DNA of 64,000 bases, from positions 682,001-746,000 of the forward strand of contig NZ_PDUW01000001.1 of NCBI RefSeq assembly GCF_003545815.1, given 5' to 3'. Positions within the stretch are counted from its first letter, which is position 1. Each line of letters starts with the position of its first letter. Source of the DNA: Pusillimonas caeni (GTDB lineage: Bacteria; Pseudomonadota; Gammaproteobacteria; Burkholderiales; Burkholderiaceae_B). A program made the position numbers and the translations under genes. Under the pieces are notes generated by a model. It was given only the letters and a program-made list of their open reading frames with translations, did not search any database and was not told the DNA's origin. Positions 8,412 through 16,445 of this stretch are shown in pieces.

Positions 8412-9800
8412 ATGGCTGGCGAGAAAACCGTCGAAACGACTGGGCTCTTAGGATGGATAGACAGGCGCTTTCCCGCGTCCAAGCTGTTCAAAGAGCACAT
8501 GTCGGAATACTACGCTCCGAAGAACTTCAACTTTTGGTACTTCTTCGGTTCACTGGCGCTGCTGGTGCTGGTAATTCAGATCGTGACCGGAATCTTCCTG
8601 GTCATGAACTACAAGCCCGATGGCAATCTCGCCTTCGACTCCGTCGAATTCATCATGCGCGAAGTGCCCTGGGGCTGGTTGATCCGCTACATGCACTCCA
8701 CGGGCGCCTCGATGTTCTTCGTGGTGGTCTACCTGCACATGCTGCGGGGCCTGTTCTACGGATCGTACCGCAAGCCGCGCGAGCTGGTCTGGATCTTCGG
8801 CATGGCCATCTTCCTCTGTCTCATGGGCGAAGCCTTCATGGGCTACCTGCTGCCCTGGGGCCAGATGTCCTACTGGGGCGCTCAGGTCATCGTGAACCTG
8901 TTCTCGGCCATTCCCTTCATCGGGCCCGAGCTGTCGCTGTGGATCCGCGGCGACTACGTCGTGTCCGACGCCACGCTCAACCGCTTCTTCGCCTTCCACG
9001 TCATCGCCATCCCGCTGGTCCTCATCGGCCTGGTCGTGGCGCACATCATCGCCCTGCATGAAGTCGGCTCCAACAACCCCGACGGCGTCGAAATCAAAGA
9101 CGGCCCCAAAGACAGCAAGGGCCGTCCCATCGACGGCATCCCCTTCCACCCGTACTACTCGGTGCATGACCTGGTGGGCGTGGCGGGCTTCTTGATCGTC
9201 TTTGCCGCCATCGTGTTCTTCGCCCCCGAAATGGGCGGGTACTTCCTGGAGTTCAACAACTTCATCCCGGCCGATTCGCTCAAGACGCCTCCGCACATCG
9301 CGCCGGTCTGGTATTTCACGCCGTTCTACTCCATGCTGCGCGCCATCACGGCCGACTTCACCTGGGTGCTGGCAGCCGCTTCGGTGCTGGGCGCCGTGGC
9401 GCTGTTCCTGCGCGGCAACCTGCGCGGCGTATGGCGCATCGTCGTGCCGGTCATTCTGCTGGTCCTGGCCGTCCTGCTGCGCGTCATCGACGCCAAGTTC
9501 TGGGGCGTGGTGGCCATGGGCGGCTCGGTGGTCATCCTGTTCTTCCTGCCCTGGCTCGACCACTCGCCGGTGCGCTCGATCCGCTACCGTCCCACCTGGC
9601 ACAAGTATCTGTACGCCATCTTCATCGTCACCTTCCTGGTGTTGGGCTATCTTGGCACTCAGCCGCCAAGCCCAGCCTTCAACCTGATGAGCCAGATCGG
9701 AACCCTGATCTATCTCGGCTTCTTCCTGCTGATGCCCGTGTGGAGCCGCCTGGGTACGTTCAAGCCGGTTCCTGAACGCATCACGTTCAGCGCTCACTAA
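8412..9800 (+). CDS. petB: Ubiquinol-cytochrome c reductase, cytochrome b subunit
   Basis: The 462-residue integral membrane subunit binds two b-type haems and forms the quinol oxidation and quinone reduction sites of the bc1 complex. The N-terminal four-helix part has the paired haem histidines in MHSTGASMFF..HMLRG and FHVIAIPLVLIGLVVAHIIALH, the GQMSYWGA Qo-site segment, and later the PE-containing FAPEMGGYF motif and C-terminal helices. It is full length, not split as in chloroplast b6/IV. The ribosome site AAGGAA lies upstream of the ATG. Confidence 0.97.
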   Translation: MAGEKTVETTGLLGWIDRRFPASKLFKEHMSEYYAPKNFNFWYFFGSLALLVLVIQIVTGIFLVMNYKPDGNLAFDSVEFIMREVPWGWLIRYMHSTGASMFFVVVYLHMLRGLFYGSYRKPRELVWIFGMAIFLCLMGEAFMGYLLPWGQMSYWGAQVIVNLFSAIPFIGPELSLWIRGDYVVSDATLNRFFAFHVIAIPLVLIGLVVAHIIALHEVGSNNPDGVEIKDGPKDSKGRPIDGIPFHPYYSVHDLVGVAGFLIVFAAIVFFAPEMGGYFLEFNNFIPADSLKTPPHIAPVWYFTPFYSMLRAITADFTWVLAAASVLGAVALFLRGNLRGVWRIVVPVILLVLAVLLRVIDAKFWGVVAMGGSVVILFFLPWLDHSPVRSIRYRPTWHKYLYAIFIVTFLVLGYLGTQPPSPAFNLMSQIGTLIYLGFFLLMPVWSRLGTFKPVPERITFSAH

Positions 9801-9819
9801 GGCCCATAACACTTACGGA

Positions 9820-10671
9820 ATGAACATGATCAAAAAGTTGCTTGGCGTCCTTGCCCTAACCCTGACCTGCTCGGTGGCGGTTGCCGCCGAGGGCGGTTAC
9901 CAGCTCGACCGCGCCCCCGACCGCATCAACAACATGGCTTCGCTGCAAAACGGGGCCAAGCTCTTCGTCAACTACTGTCTGGGCTGCCATAGCGCCAACT
10001 CCATGCGCTACAACAAGCTCACCGAGCTGGGCCTGACCGACGACGACATCAAGAAGAACCTGCTTTTCACGTCCGACAAGATCGGCGACCTCATGAAGAT
10101 CGCCATGACCCGCCAGGACGGCGCCAAATGGTTCGGCGCCGCGCCGCCCGACCTTTCCGTCATCGCCCGCGCCAAGTCGACCAACCTGGGCCCCACCGGC
10201 GTCGACTACGTCTACACCTTCCTGCGCACCTTCTACCGCGACACCACCAAGAAAACCGGCTGGGACAACGCGGTATTCCCAAGCGTGGGCATGCCCAACG
10301 TGCTGTGGCAGCTGCAGGGTCCGGTCACCCATACGCACAGCCACATCCACGAGGTCGAGCAAGACGGCAAGACCGTCTGGCAGCGCAGCTCCACCATTTA
10401 CGACCCGCTGGGCTACGTAGAAACCAAGACCGAAACCCTGCAAAACCACCGCGGCGGCGAAAGTGCCCGGCATACCTTCCAGGCCGAAAACCAGGCCCAG
10501 ACCGTCGCCTTCGACAACAACGTGGCCGACCTGGCGAACTTCCTCGGATGGATGGCCGAGCCCGACCAGTTGTTCCGCAAGCGCCTGGGCGTCTGGGTCC
10601 TGCTGTTCCTGGGCCTGTTCCTGGTCGTGGCATGGCGCCTGAACGCCGCCTACTGGAAGCACGTCAAGTAA
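9820..10671 (+). CDS. petC: Ubiquinol-cytochrome c reductase, cytochrome c1 subunit
   Basis: The 283-residue haem protein accepts electrons from the Rieske cluster and passes them to soluble cytochrome c. It has a Sec signal peptide (cleavage probably after AVA, near residue 22), the haem c site CLGCH (Cys53, Cys56, His57), an axial methionine probably in GMPNVLW, and a C-terminal membrane anchor (about 258-277). It follows petB by 19 bp and ends the petABC operon, which is followed by tandem hairpins. Confidence 0.96.
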   Translation: MNMIKKLLGVLALTLTCSVAVAAEGGYQLDRAPDRINNMASLQNGAKLFVNYCLGCHSANSMRYNKLTELGLTDDDIKKNLLFTSDKIGDLMKIAMTRQDGAKWFGAAPPDLSVIARAKSTNLGPTGVDYVYTFLRTFYRDTTKKTGWDNAVFPSVGMPNVLWQLQGPVTHTHSHIHEVEQDGKTVWQRSSTIYDPLGYVETKTETLQNHRGGESARHTFQAENQAQTVAFDNNVADLANFLGWMAEPDQLFRKRLGVWVLLFLGLFLVVAWRLNAAYWKHVK

Positions 10672-10690
10672 ATCCGGCTTACCGGCGCAG

Positions 10691-10715
10691 CCCCGGCCGG
10701 CCTGTCCGGCCGGGG
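10691..10715 (+). other. GC-rich hairpin after petC
   Basis: A 10-bp perfect inverted repeat, CCCCGGCCGG and its complement with a 5-nt spacer, lies 19 bp after the petC stop. It has no U-tract, so it is more likely an mRNA-stabilising stem for petABC than a terminator by itself. Confidence 0.5.
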
Positions 10716-10726
10716 CGACGATTCTA

Positions 10727-10763
10727 AAATAGGCGTAAAGTAATACGCCTATTTCATTTTTTT
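10727..10763 (+). terminator. Rho-independent terminator downstream of petABC
   Basis: An 11-bp perfect stem (AAATAGGCGTA, 10727-10737; complement 10744-10754) with a 6-nt loop is followed by CATTTTTTT. It is a well-formed intrinsic terminator separating petABC from sspA. The A-rich left side means it could also work on the other strand. Confidence 0.85.
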
Positions 10764-10792
10764 GAGCATGCTTTTGCTCATGTATTTTTTTG
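10763..10792 (+). terminator. Second, weaker terminator-like hairpin
   Basis: TGAGCA (10763-10768) and TGCTCA (10775-10780) form a 6-bp stem followed by TGTATTTTTTT. It lies directly after the stronger terminator and just before sspA, so it either backs up termination or sits in the sspA leader. Confidence 0.45.
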
Positions 10793-10808
10793 GACGGGAT
10801 GCCTCGAC

Positions 10809-11417
10809 ATGATGGTTCTCTACTCTGGAACGACCTGCCCTTTTTCGCAGCGCTGCCGCTTCGTGTTGTTCGAAAAGGGCATGGACTTCGAAATCCGCGA
10901 CATCGATCTCTACAACAAGCCCGAAGACATCGCTGTCATGAACCCCTATGGGCAGGTGCCCATCCTCGTCGAACGCGACCTGATCCTGTACGAGTCCAAC
11001 ATCATCAACGAGTACATCGACGAGCGCTTCCCGCATCCGCAGCTCATGCCGGCCGACCCGGTCATGCGCGCGCGCACCCGCCTCTTCCTGTACAACTTCG
11101 AGAAAGAGCTCTTCGTCCACGTCTCGGTGCTCGAGAACCGCGCCACGCCCGACGAAAAAGCCCTTGAACACGCGCGCAACAGCATCCGCGACCGGCTGTC
11201 CCAGCTGGCGCCCATGCTGCTCAAGAGCAAGTTCATGCTGGGCGAAGAATTCTCCATGCTGGACGTGGCCATTGCGCCGCTGCTGTGGCGCCTCGACCAC
11301 TACGGCATCGAGCTGCCCAAGAACGCAGCGCCCATCCAGAAATACGCCGAACGCATTTTCTCGCGCCCCGCCTACATCGAGGCGCTGACGCCTTCCGAGA
11401 AGGTCATGCGTCGCTAA
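10809..11417 (+). CDS. sspA: Stringent starvation protein A
   Basis: The 202-residue product has the GST fold of SspA, an RNA-polymerase-associated regulator that alters transcription during starvation and acid stress. The thioredoxin-like half begins MVLYSGTTCPFSQRCRFVLFEKGMDFE; the YGQVPILVERDLILYESNIINEYIDERFPHPQLMP segment is characteristic, and the helical half spans about residues 85-200. The glutathione-activating residue is not obviously kept, as is usual for SspA. It lies just upstream of sspB, the standard pairing. Confidence 0.93.
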   Translation: MMVLYSGTTCPFSQRCRFVLFEKGMDFEIRDIDLYNKPEDIAVMNPYGQVPILVERDLILYESNIINEYIDERFPHPQLMPADPVMRARTRLFLYNFEKELFVHVSVLENRATPDEKALEHARNSIRDRLSQLAPMLLKSKFMLGEEFSMLDVAIAPLLWRLDHYGIELPKNAAPIQKYAERIFSRPAYIEALTPSEKVMRR

Positions 11418-11456
11418 GCCCTTGCCCGCCGGGGCCTGCGCCCCGGCCCACTGCCT

Positions 11457-11894
11457 ATGTCCATGCCCGAATCCTCTACCAAGCCTTATCTGATCCGCGC
11501 CCTGCACGAGTGGTGCACCGACAACGGCTACACCCCCCATATCGTCGTCACCGTCGACGCCAATACCGTCGTACCCCGCGCTCACATACACGACGGGCAG
11601 ATCACACTGAATATCGGTTCGCTGGCCACCAACCGCCTGGTTCTGGGCAATGAATACATCGAGTTCCAGGCCCGCTTCAGCGGCGTCACCGAGCACATCT
11701 TCGTTCCGGTGGCCGCGGTCTCGGCCATCTACGCCCGCGAGACCGGTGCCGGCATGGGCTTCGAAGTGCAAGAATCGCAAGCCTATCCCGGCACCGAGCC
11801 CGCCGTGGAATCGAACGAAAGCAACCAGGTTGAAACCCCCTCTCCGCCGGACGACGACGACCCGAAGCGGCCGCGTCTGACCATCGTCAAATAG
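11457..11894 (+). CDS. sspB: ClpXP protease specificity-enhancing factor
   Basis: The 145-residue adaptor binds ssrA-tagged polypeptides from stalled ribosomes and delivers them to ClpXP. The N-terminal substrate-binding domain (about 8-110) shows YLIRALHEWCTDNGYTPHIVV and the loop IYARETGAGMGFEV; the acidic and flexible linker ends in the short basic/hydrophobic peptide KRPRLTIVK that docks on ClpX. Two near-adjacent ATG codons (11457, 11463) could serve as start. It lies 39 bp after sspA. Confidence 0.93.
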   Translation: MSMPESSTKPYLIRALHEWCTDNGYTPHIVVTVDANTVVPRAHIHDGQITLNIGSLATNRLVLGNEYIEFQARFSGVTEHIFVPVAAVSAIYARETGAGMGFEVQESQAYPGTEPAVESNESNQVETPSPPDDDDPKRPRLTIVK

Positions 11895-11912
11895 AGTAGA
11901 ATACCGCCTTTG

Positions 11913-11988
11913 GCCGGCTTAGCTCAGTTGGTAGAGCAGCGCACTTGTAATGCGAAGGTCAGGGGTTCGACTCCTCTAGCCGGCACCA
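11913..11988 (+). tRNA. tRNA-Thr (anticodon TGT)
   Basis: A 76-nt cloverleaf with encoded CCA end. The acceptor stem GCCGGCT pairs with AGCCGGC; the D arm is GCTC..GAGC; the anticodon loop CTTGTAA gives TGT, reading ACA; the T arm contains TTCGACT. The top pair of the anticodon stem is a G-A mismatch, so only four canonical pairs remain there. It sits 18 bp after sspB and is followed by an intrinsic terminator. Confidence 0.97.
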
Positions 11989-12009
11989 GATTCATGCGGC
12001 TTTCCGCAA

Positions 12010-12039
12010 GAAACGGCCTTCTGCACGAAGGCCGTTTTT
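12010..12039 (+). terminator. Bidirectional intrinsic terminator after tRNA-Thr
   Basis: An 11-bp stem (AAACGGCCTTC, 12011-12021; complement 12027-12037) with loop TGCAC is followed by TTTTT. A-residues on the left side would give a U-tract on the opposite strand, so it may also stop the arfB transcript that ends at 12044. Confidence 0.9.
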
Positions 12040-12043
12040 ATTA

Positions 12044-12451
12044 TCACGGCAGCACTTTTCCCCGCAGCTTCTTTACCTCGCCCCGGGCGGACTTTCCCTC
12101 CAGCCGCCGGCGCTGCGAGCCCAGGGTGGGACGGGTGGCCTTGCGCCGCTTGGGCGGCTGCGACACGCTGTCGACCAGTTCCTGCAGGCGTTCGATGGCT
12201 TGCTGCTTGTTCGTTTCCTGGCTGCGGCTGCCTTGCGCCTTGATGACCACCACGCCCTCATCGGTAATGCGCTGATCACGGAGGGCGAGGAGGCGTTCCT
12301 TGATCTCGGGCGGCAGCGACGAATCAGGGATCGAATAGCGCAGATGGATGGCGCTGGACACCTTGTTCACGTTCTGGCCGCCGGCGCCTTGGGCGCGGAT
12401 GGCGCTGAAGTCCATCTCGTCTTTCGAAACGATGAATCGGGAAGCAGTCAT
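12044..12451 (-). CDS. arfB: Alternative ribosome-rescue factor, peptidyl-tRNA hydrolase
   Basis: The 135-residue protein matches ArfB/YaeJ, which enters ribosomes stalled without a stop codon and hydrolyses the peptidyl-tRNA. The catalytic GGQ (residues 24-26, RAQGAGGQNVNKV) is present in a compact release-factor-like domain, followed by the long basic tail (KRRKATRPTLGSQRRRLEGK) that occupies the empty mRNA channel. The start MTASRFIV at 12451 overlaps the stop of the upstream membrane-protein gene by 4 bp; the frame stays open further upstream but that stretch lies inside that other gene. Confidence 0.94.
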   Translation of the reverse strand: MTASRFIVSKDEMDFSAIRAQGAGGQNVNKVSSAIHLRYSIPDSSLPPEIKERLLALRDQRITDEGVVVIKAQGSRSQETNKQQAIERLQELVDSVSQPPKRRKATRPTLGSQRRRLEGKSARGEVKKLRGKVLP

Positions 12452-13548
12452 GCTTGATGGCCCCGTCTTCGGCCCAGCGCCCGATCGCCCCACCGCAGCA
12501 AGCCGGCCAGGCCCGCCATCATCCACGCAAGCGGCCCCACCACAAAACGCAGGACCAGCAGAATGGGAAGCAATATAAAGGTCCAGCCCACCACCTGCAC
12601 CAGGGCGACCGGCAGGCCGAGCTTTTCGGCGGCGCTTCCCAACAGCGAGTTGACGAGGCTGGGATGGCGGACGGCCATATAAGCCAGCACGGCCGGGGCG
12701 CCATACTTGACCAGCCGCGCGCCGATCGCGGTGCCGCGCCACAGGCCGGCGCCCAGCGCGGCGGAACGCTGCGAAAACGTAAGGGTGCGGCCGCCGGCGG
12801 AGGTGGCGGCGCCCATGCGAAGTATCTTGAAAGCGCTGACGCCAATGGCGACGTCCAGGGCAGCCCAGCCCACGTCGCCCGCGCCGACAGGTTCTTCGAG
12901 ACGCAATTTGGTCTCCAGCCCTTTGATGCCCCCGGCGAAGAAGCTGTTGATGCCTTCAAGCACCCGTTCGGTCTGCACCCAGGCAACCTGGCCATTGGGC
13001 GCCATGACGAACTGCCCAAGAAAGTCGTAGCCTTCTTCCTGGATGAAATGGATGGCGTAGCGGCCGCGGTCTTCGGCTGACAGGGGAGCGCGGCCCGTGC
13101 CGCCGGCCGGCTCGCTGCCGGACCACAACCCTCGGACGGCGTTCAGCGCCGACCGCGCCGTGTCGTTCAGTTTTTGCATCAGTTCCAGGGTAAAGACTTC
13201 GTTCGCCAGGAAATAATGAATGGGCAGGACGACGTCTTCGCCATAAGTGCGCAGCACTTTCTGAAAGTCCGGCGTATCGCCATACAAGAGGAAGATGGGC
13301 CGGGCGATGTCCGGGTAGCGCAGCAGGGCCAGACGCGCTTTGGCCAATAGCACGGGGTCGTCCGCATAGACCAGGAAAAGCGCCTGAAGGGCGGCCGGCT
13401 CGGTGGAAAGGACATGGGCGAACTCGGGCATGGCCTGCTCGACCTGCAAGTGCAGCAGTTGCTGCTCCAGGGCGGCGGGCCGATACAGGCTGGTAATGCA
13501 CAGCGCAGCGGCAAAAGCCAGAAGCGCGGCGCCGATCAGGCGTTTCAT
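12448..13548 (-). CDS. Predicted membrane protein of unknown function
   Basis: I do not recognise the family of this 366-residue protein. It begins with a hydrophobic segment (MKRLIGAALLAFAAALCITSL), has a largely helical extracytoplasmic-type region to about residue 160, a domain with RYAIHFIQEEGYDFLGQF, an alanine/glycine-rich part (about 240-300) and two hydrophobic C-terminal stretches (about 312-350) ending in a basic tail. It is translationally coupled to arfB (ATGA overlap), so the two are probably one transcript. Context gives no clear function. Confidence 0.8.
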   Translation of the reverse strand: MKRLIGAALLAFAAALCITSLYRPAALEQQLLHLQVEQAMPEFAHVLSTEPAALQALFLVYADDPVLLAKARLALLRYPDIARPIFLLYGDTPDFQKVLRTYGEDVVLPIHYFLANEVFTLELMQKLNDTARSALNAVRGLWSGSEPAGGTGRAPLSAEDRGRYAIHFIQEEGYDFLGQFVMAPNGQVAWVQTERVLEGINSFFAGGIKGLETKLRLEEPVGAGDVGWAALDVAIGVSAFKILRMGAATSAGGRTLTFSQRSAALGAGLWRGTAIGARLVKYGAPAVLAYMAVRHPSLVNSLLGSAAEKLGLPVALVQVVGWTFILLPILLVLRFVVGPLAWMMAGLAGLLRWGDRALGRRRGHQA

Positions 13549-13829
13549 GTCCTAAGGCCTTGCAACGGCGCGCCATGGCGCGCGGCGAGCCACCGGGCTG
13601 ATGCGGCGAAGACCTTGCGCAGCGGATCCAGCGATTCAATTCTGAGTCTCAAAGTCGGTTCCTCTTCATAGGCGGTATTTATTAGGGCACGGATACAGGG
13701 CAGGGTCAATTCACCGGGCGGCAATGGGTATCGGCACTTCTCGAATCAGGCAATCGCAGTGTTAACATCGATTCCATCGTCGGCATGCCGCGCGGCATGG
13801 CTGGAAACCCTTCATCCGGAGCGCCACAC

Positions 13830-14879
13830 TTGAAATACCGCAAACTTGGCCACACCGACCTCGAGGTCAGCCTGATCGGCCTGGGCACCATGACCTGGGG
13901 CGAGCAGAACACCGAATCCGAAGCCCACGAGCAGCTCGATTACGCCTTGTCGCGCGGGGTGAACCTGGTGGATGCCGCAGAAATGTATCCTGTGCCGCCC
14001 AAGCCCGAAACGCAGGGCCGCACCGAAGCGTATATTGGCACGTGGCTGGCCAGAACGGGGCGTCGCAAGGACATCGTGCTGACCAGCAAGGTGTCAGGCC
14101 CGCCCACCGACCCGAAACGCCCCGGCCATATCCGTACCGGCCAGACGCATCTGGACCGCAAGAACATGACCGAGGCGCTGGACGCCAGCCTGAAGCGGCT
14201 GCAGACCGATTACCTCGACCTTTACCAGCTGCACTGGCCCGACCGCACCACCACCACCTTCGGCCGTCCCGGCTATCCGTGGAAAGAGGACGCCTACACG
14301 GTGCCCATCGAGGAAACCCTGGAGGTGCTGCAGGATTTCATCAGAGCCGGCAAGGTGCGCCATATCGGGGTGTCGAACGAAACGCCCTGGGGCGTAGCGC
14401 AATACCTGAAGTTTGCCGAAACGAAGAAGCTGCCCCGCATCGCGTCCATCCAGAACCCCTACAGCCTGCTCAATCGCAGCTACGAGAACGGCCTGTCGGA
14501 GTTCAGCCACCTGGAGGGCGTGGGGCTGCTGGCGTATTCGCCCTTGGGCATGGGCGTGCTGGCCGGCAAATACCTGAACGGCGCGCGGCCCGAAGGCGCC
14601 CGCATGACACTGTTCACGCGGTTTGACCGCTACATGAAGCCCCAGGCCGAACTCGCGACGGCCGAGTATGTGCAGCTGGCACGCGACTCCGGGCTGTCGC
14701 CCGCCACCATGGCGCTGGCGTTCGTGAACCACCAACCTTTCGTCGTCAGCAACCTGATGGGCGCAACCCGCCTCGACCAATTGAAGGAAAACATCGACAG
14801 CGCCGACGTTTCACTATCGGAAGACGTGCTGGACGCCATTCAGGCCATCCATCAGCGCTATCCGAATCCTTCGCCCTGA
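13830..14879 (+). CDS. Aldo/keto reductase, Tas-like
   Basis: The 349-residue product is an NADPH-dependent TIM-barrel aldo/keto reductase of the Tas / MocA-like group. It shows GLGTMTWGEQNTE near the N-terminus, the catalytic Asp-Tyr-Lys-His set in DAAEMYP, TSKV and LYQLHWPDR, and the cofactor segment YSPLGMGVLAGKY. I place the start at the TTG of 13830 (LKYRKLGHTDL), which has a GGAG ribosome site 8 bp upstream; an ATG at 13785 would add 15 residues that have no counterpart in the family. It stands alone; the physiological substrate is unknown. Confidence 0.88.
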   Translation: MKYRKLGHTDLEVSLIGLGTMTWGEQNTESEAHEQLDYALSRGVNLVDAAEMYPVPPKPETQGRTEAYIGTWLARTGRRKDIVLTSKVSGPPTDPKRPGHIRTGQTHLDRKNMTEALDASLKRLQTDYLDLYQLHWPDRTTTTFGRPGYPWKEDAYTVPIEETLEVLQDFIRAGKVRHIGVSNETPWGVAQYLKFAETKKLPRIASIQNPYSLLNRSYENGLSEFSHLEGVGLLAYSPLGMGVLAGKYLNGARPEGARMTLFTRFDRYMKPQAELATAEYVQLARDSGLSPATMALAFVNHQPFVVSNLMGATRLDQLKENIDSADVSLSEDVLDAIQAIHQRYPNPSP

Positions 14880-15041
14880 CCCGCGCCCGCAGCCCGATTC
14901 CGGCTGCGGCCAAAATTCCGGGTAAACCACGATATGCGGCCTAGCGGCATCTCTTCATAATACTAAAAACGAATAATGTTCGGTATTGAACAACCGCCCT
15001 AGCGGCGCTCCGATCCCTCAATTTCAGAGAGAGCCCAAGCC

Positions 15042-16121
15042 ATGATGCCCGCAGACCTCAGGACCCGATCGACCAACCCCGGAAAGCTGCCGGAACTCTT
15101 CAGGAAGCAATTCGAGCTGTGCCGGATCAAGTCCGGCGACACTATCGCCATCGTCAGCGACCTGGGCACGCGCAGCGAATACATCGAAGCCGCCTTCGCG
15201 GCCGCCGACATGCTGGGCGCCGACATCTACGAGATGCGCGTCAATGCCATTCCCGGCTGGACCAATGTGGGCACGCCCACCATCGGCAAGTGCAAGGGCA
15301 CGCTCGAGGCGCTCAAGGCCTGCGACATGATCCTGATCTTCCACGTGCCGCTGTTCGCCGCCTGGCTGCGCGAGGTGATGAACGCCGGCGTGCGAGTGCA
15401 GATGATCATCGATGCGCCCGACGACCTCTACGCCCTGCAGGCGCCGCCGGGCCTGAAGGAAGCCGTCATGCACGCGCACCGCCTGTACGAGAAGACCCGG
15501 CATGTGCGGGTGACCAGCAAGGCGGGCACGGACCTCACCTATTCCTGCGGCGAGTACCCGGTGATGAGCCAGTACGGCTTTGCCGATGAGCCGGGCCGCT
15601 TCGACCACTGGGGCGTGGGGCTGATCCACACCTTTCCCAATGAAGGCAGCGCCTCGGGCCGGGTCGTCGTGCAGCCGGGCGACGTGGTGATTCTGCCCTA
15701 CTGCCGCTATGTGCAGGACCACATCGAGATCGAAGTGCGCGACGGCCACATCCAAAGCATCGAAGGCGGCCTGGACGCCGCGCTGATGCGCGAATGGCTG
15801 GCCGACGGCAAGGTGCACGAGGACGACAAAGACCCCTACGCGCTTTCCCACCTGGGCTGGGGCCTCAACCCGCAGTGCCGCTGGGATTCCATCGCGCTGT
15901 ACGGCGATGGGCCCGAGCGCAGCCGGGCCGCCTCGCGCTGCTTCCCCGGCAATTTCCTGTTCTCCACCGGCCCCAACACGCAGGGCGGCGGCAAGCGCAC
16001 CACCCGCGGCCATTACGACCTGCCCATGCGCGAGTGCACCATCGAACTGGACGGCAACCGCGTGGTGGAGGCAGGCCGGCTCATCGACCCCAAGATGATC
16101 GTGCCGCGCGAAGCCCGCTGA
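15042..16121 (+). CDS. NicX-like metal-dependent dioxygenase (2,5-dihydroxypyridine dioxygenase family)
   Basis: The 359-residue product aligns along its length with NicX, the Fe(II) enzyme that opens 2,5-dihydroxypyridine. The family iron ligands appear conserved: the His in ALSHLGWGLNP and the His-x-Asp in RGHYDLPMREC; YGFADEPGRFDHW and NFLFSTGPNTQGGGKR are also close to NicX. Databases often label this family leucyl aminopeptidase, which I consider misleading. The gene stands alone, with no deformylase or amidohydrolase beside it, so the ring substrate cannot be told. A TGTTC-N6-GAACA inverted repeat lies at 14977-14992 in its upstream region. A paralogue lies at 37988. Confidence 0.8.
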   Translation: MMPADLRTRSTNPGKLPELFRKQFELCRIKSGDTIAIVSDLGTRSEYIEAAFAAADMLGADIYEMRVNAIPGWTNVGTPTIGKCKGTLEALKACDMILIFHVPLFAAWLREVMNAGVRVQMIIDAPDDLYALQAPPGLKEAVMHAHRLYEKTRHVRVTSKAGTDLTYSCGEYPVMSQYGFADEPGRFDHWGVGLIHTFPNEGSASGRVVVQPGDVVILPYCRYVQDHIEIEVRDGHIQSIEGGLDAALMREWLADGKVHEDDKDPYALSHLGWGLNPQCRWDSIALYGDGPERSRAASRCFPGNFLFSTGPNTQGGGKRTTRGHYDLPMRECTIELDGNRVVEAGRLIDPKMIVPREAR

Positions 16122-16166
16122 GGGGATGATTAAAAGGCGCAGCGACATTTGCACAACTCCCGTTTC

Positions 16167-16195
16167 GGTATTACCATAAATAAACTGGTAACACC
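16167..16195 (+). promoter_or_regulatory. Probable autoregulatory operator of the AbrB/VapC pair
   Basis: Two related 9-bp boxes, GGTATTACC (16167-16175) and GGTAACACC (16187-16195), start exactly 20 bp apart just upstream of the antitoxin start. Spacing of two helical turns and position over the presumed promoter fit the usual toxin-antitoxin autorepression; binding itself is inferred. Confidence 0.55.
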
Positions 16196-16205
16196 TGGAG
16201 CCCAT

Positions 16206-16445
16206 ATGTCAACCACGCTCACCGTCAAAGGTCAGGTAACCATTCCAAAACACATCCGGGACGAGCTTGGCTTGAAGCCCGGCTCGCGCCTCGACTTCAC
16301 CGTCAACCGCGATGGCGAAATCGTGGTGCGGCACACCGAGAAAGCAGCAAAGACCGTCCAAAGCCGTTTCGATAAGGTACGCGGAAAAGCTGATATCAAA
16401 TGGCGCACTGACGCGCTAATGACTTTGCTGCGCGGCGAATCCTGA
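16206..16445 (+). CDS. AbrB/MazE-fold antitoxin (VapB-like)
   Basis: The 79-residue product has the swapped-hairpin AbrB DNA-binding domain: STTLTVKGQVTIPKHIRDELGLKPGSRLDFTVNRDGEIVV. The C-terminal tail (about 45-79) is the expected toxin-wrapping part. The ATG at 16206 has GGAG 8 bp upstream; an upstream in-frame start at 16149 has none and would run through the operator boxes. Its stop overlaps the start of the PIN-domain gene by one base, giving a typical type II toxin-antitoxin cassette. Confidence 0.88.
   Translation: MSTTLTVKGQVTIPKHIRDELGLKPGSRLDFTVNRDGEIVVRHTEKAAKTVQSRFDKVRGKADIKWRTDALMTLLRGES

Noticed and set aside
8550-9812. Open frame of 420 codons on the minus strand opposite petB
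   Set aside because: It is the antisense shadow of a GC-rich membrane-protein gene; the product is rich in His, Asp and Gln with no domain, ribosome site or family resemblance, and petB is certain.
10691-10715. GC-rich hairpin after petC as a terminator
   Set aside because: The stem is strong but there is no U-tract; the real intrinsic terminator is the next hairpin at 10727-10763.
12452-12742. Upstream in-frame extension of arfB
   Set aside because: It lies entirely inside the membrane-protein gene in another frame, the added residues are Arg/Gly-rich and the ArfB family starts at MTASRF.
15042-16121. Leucyl aminopeptidase (M29) annotation for the NicX-like protein
   Set aside because: The conserved histidines and aspartate match the iron ligands of NicX and the M29 metal-site pattern is not apparent.
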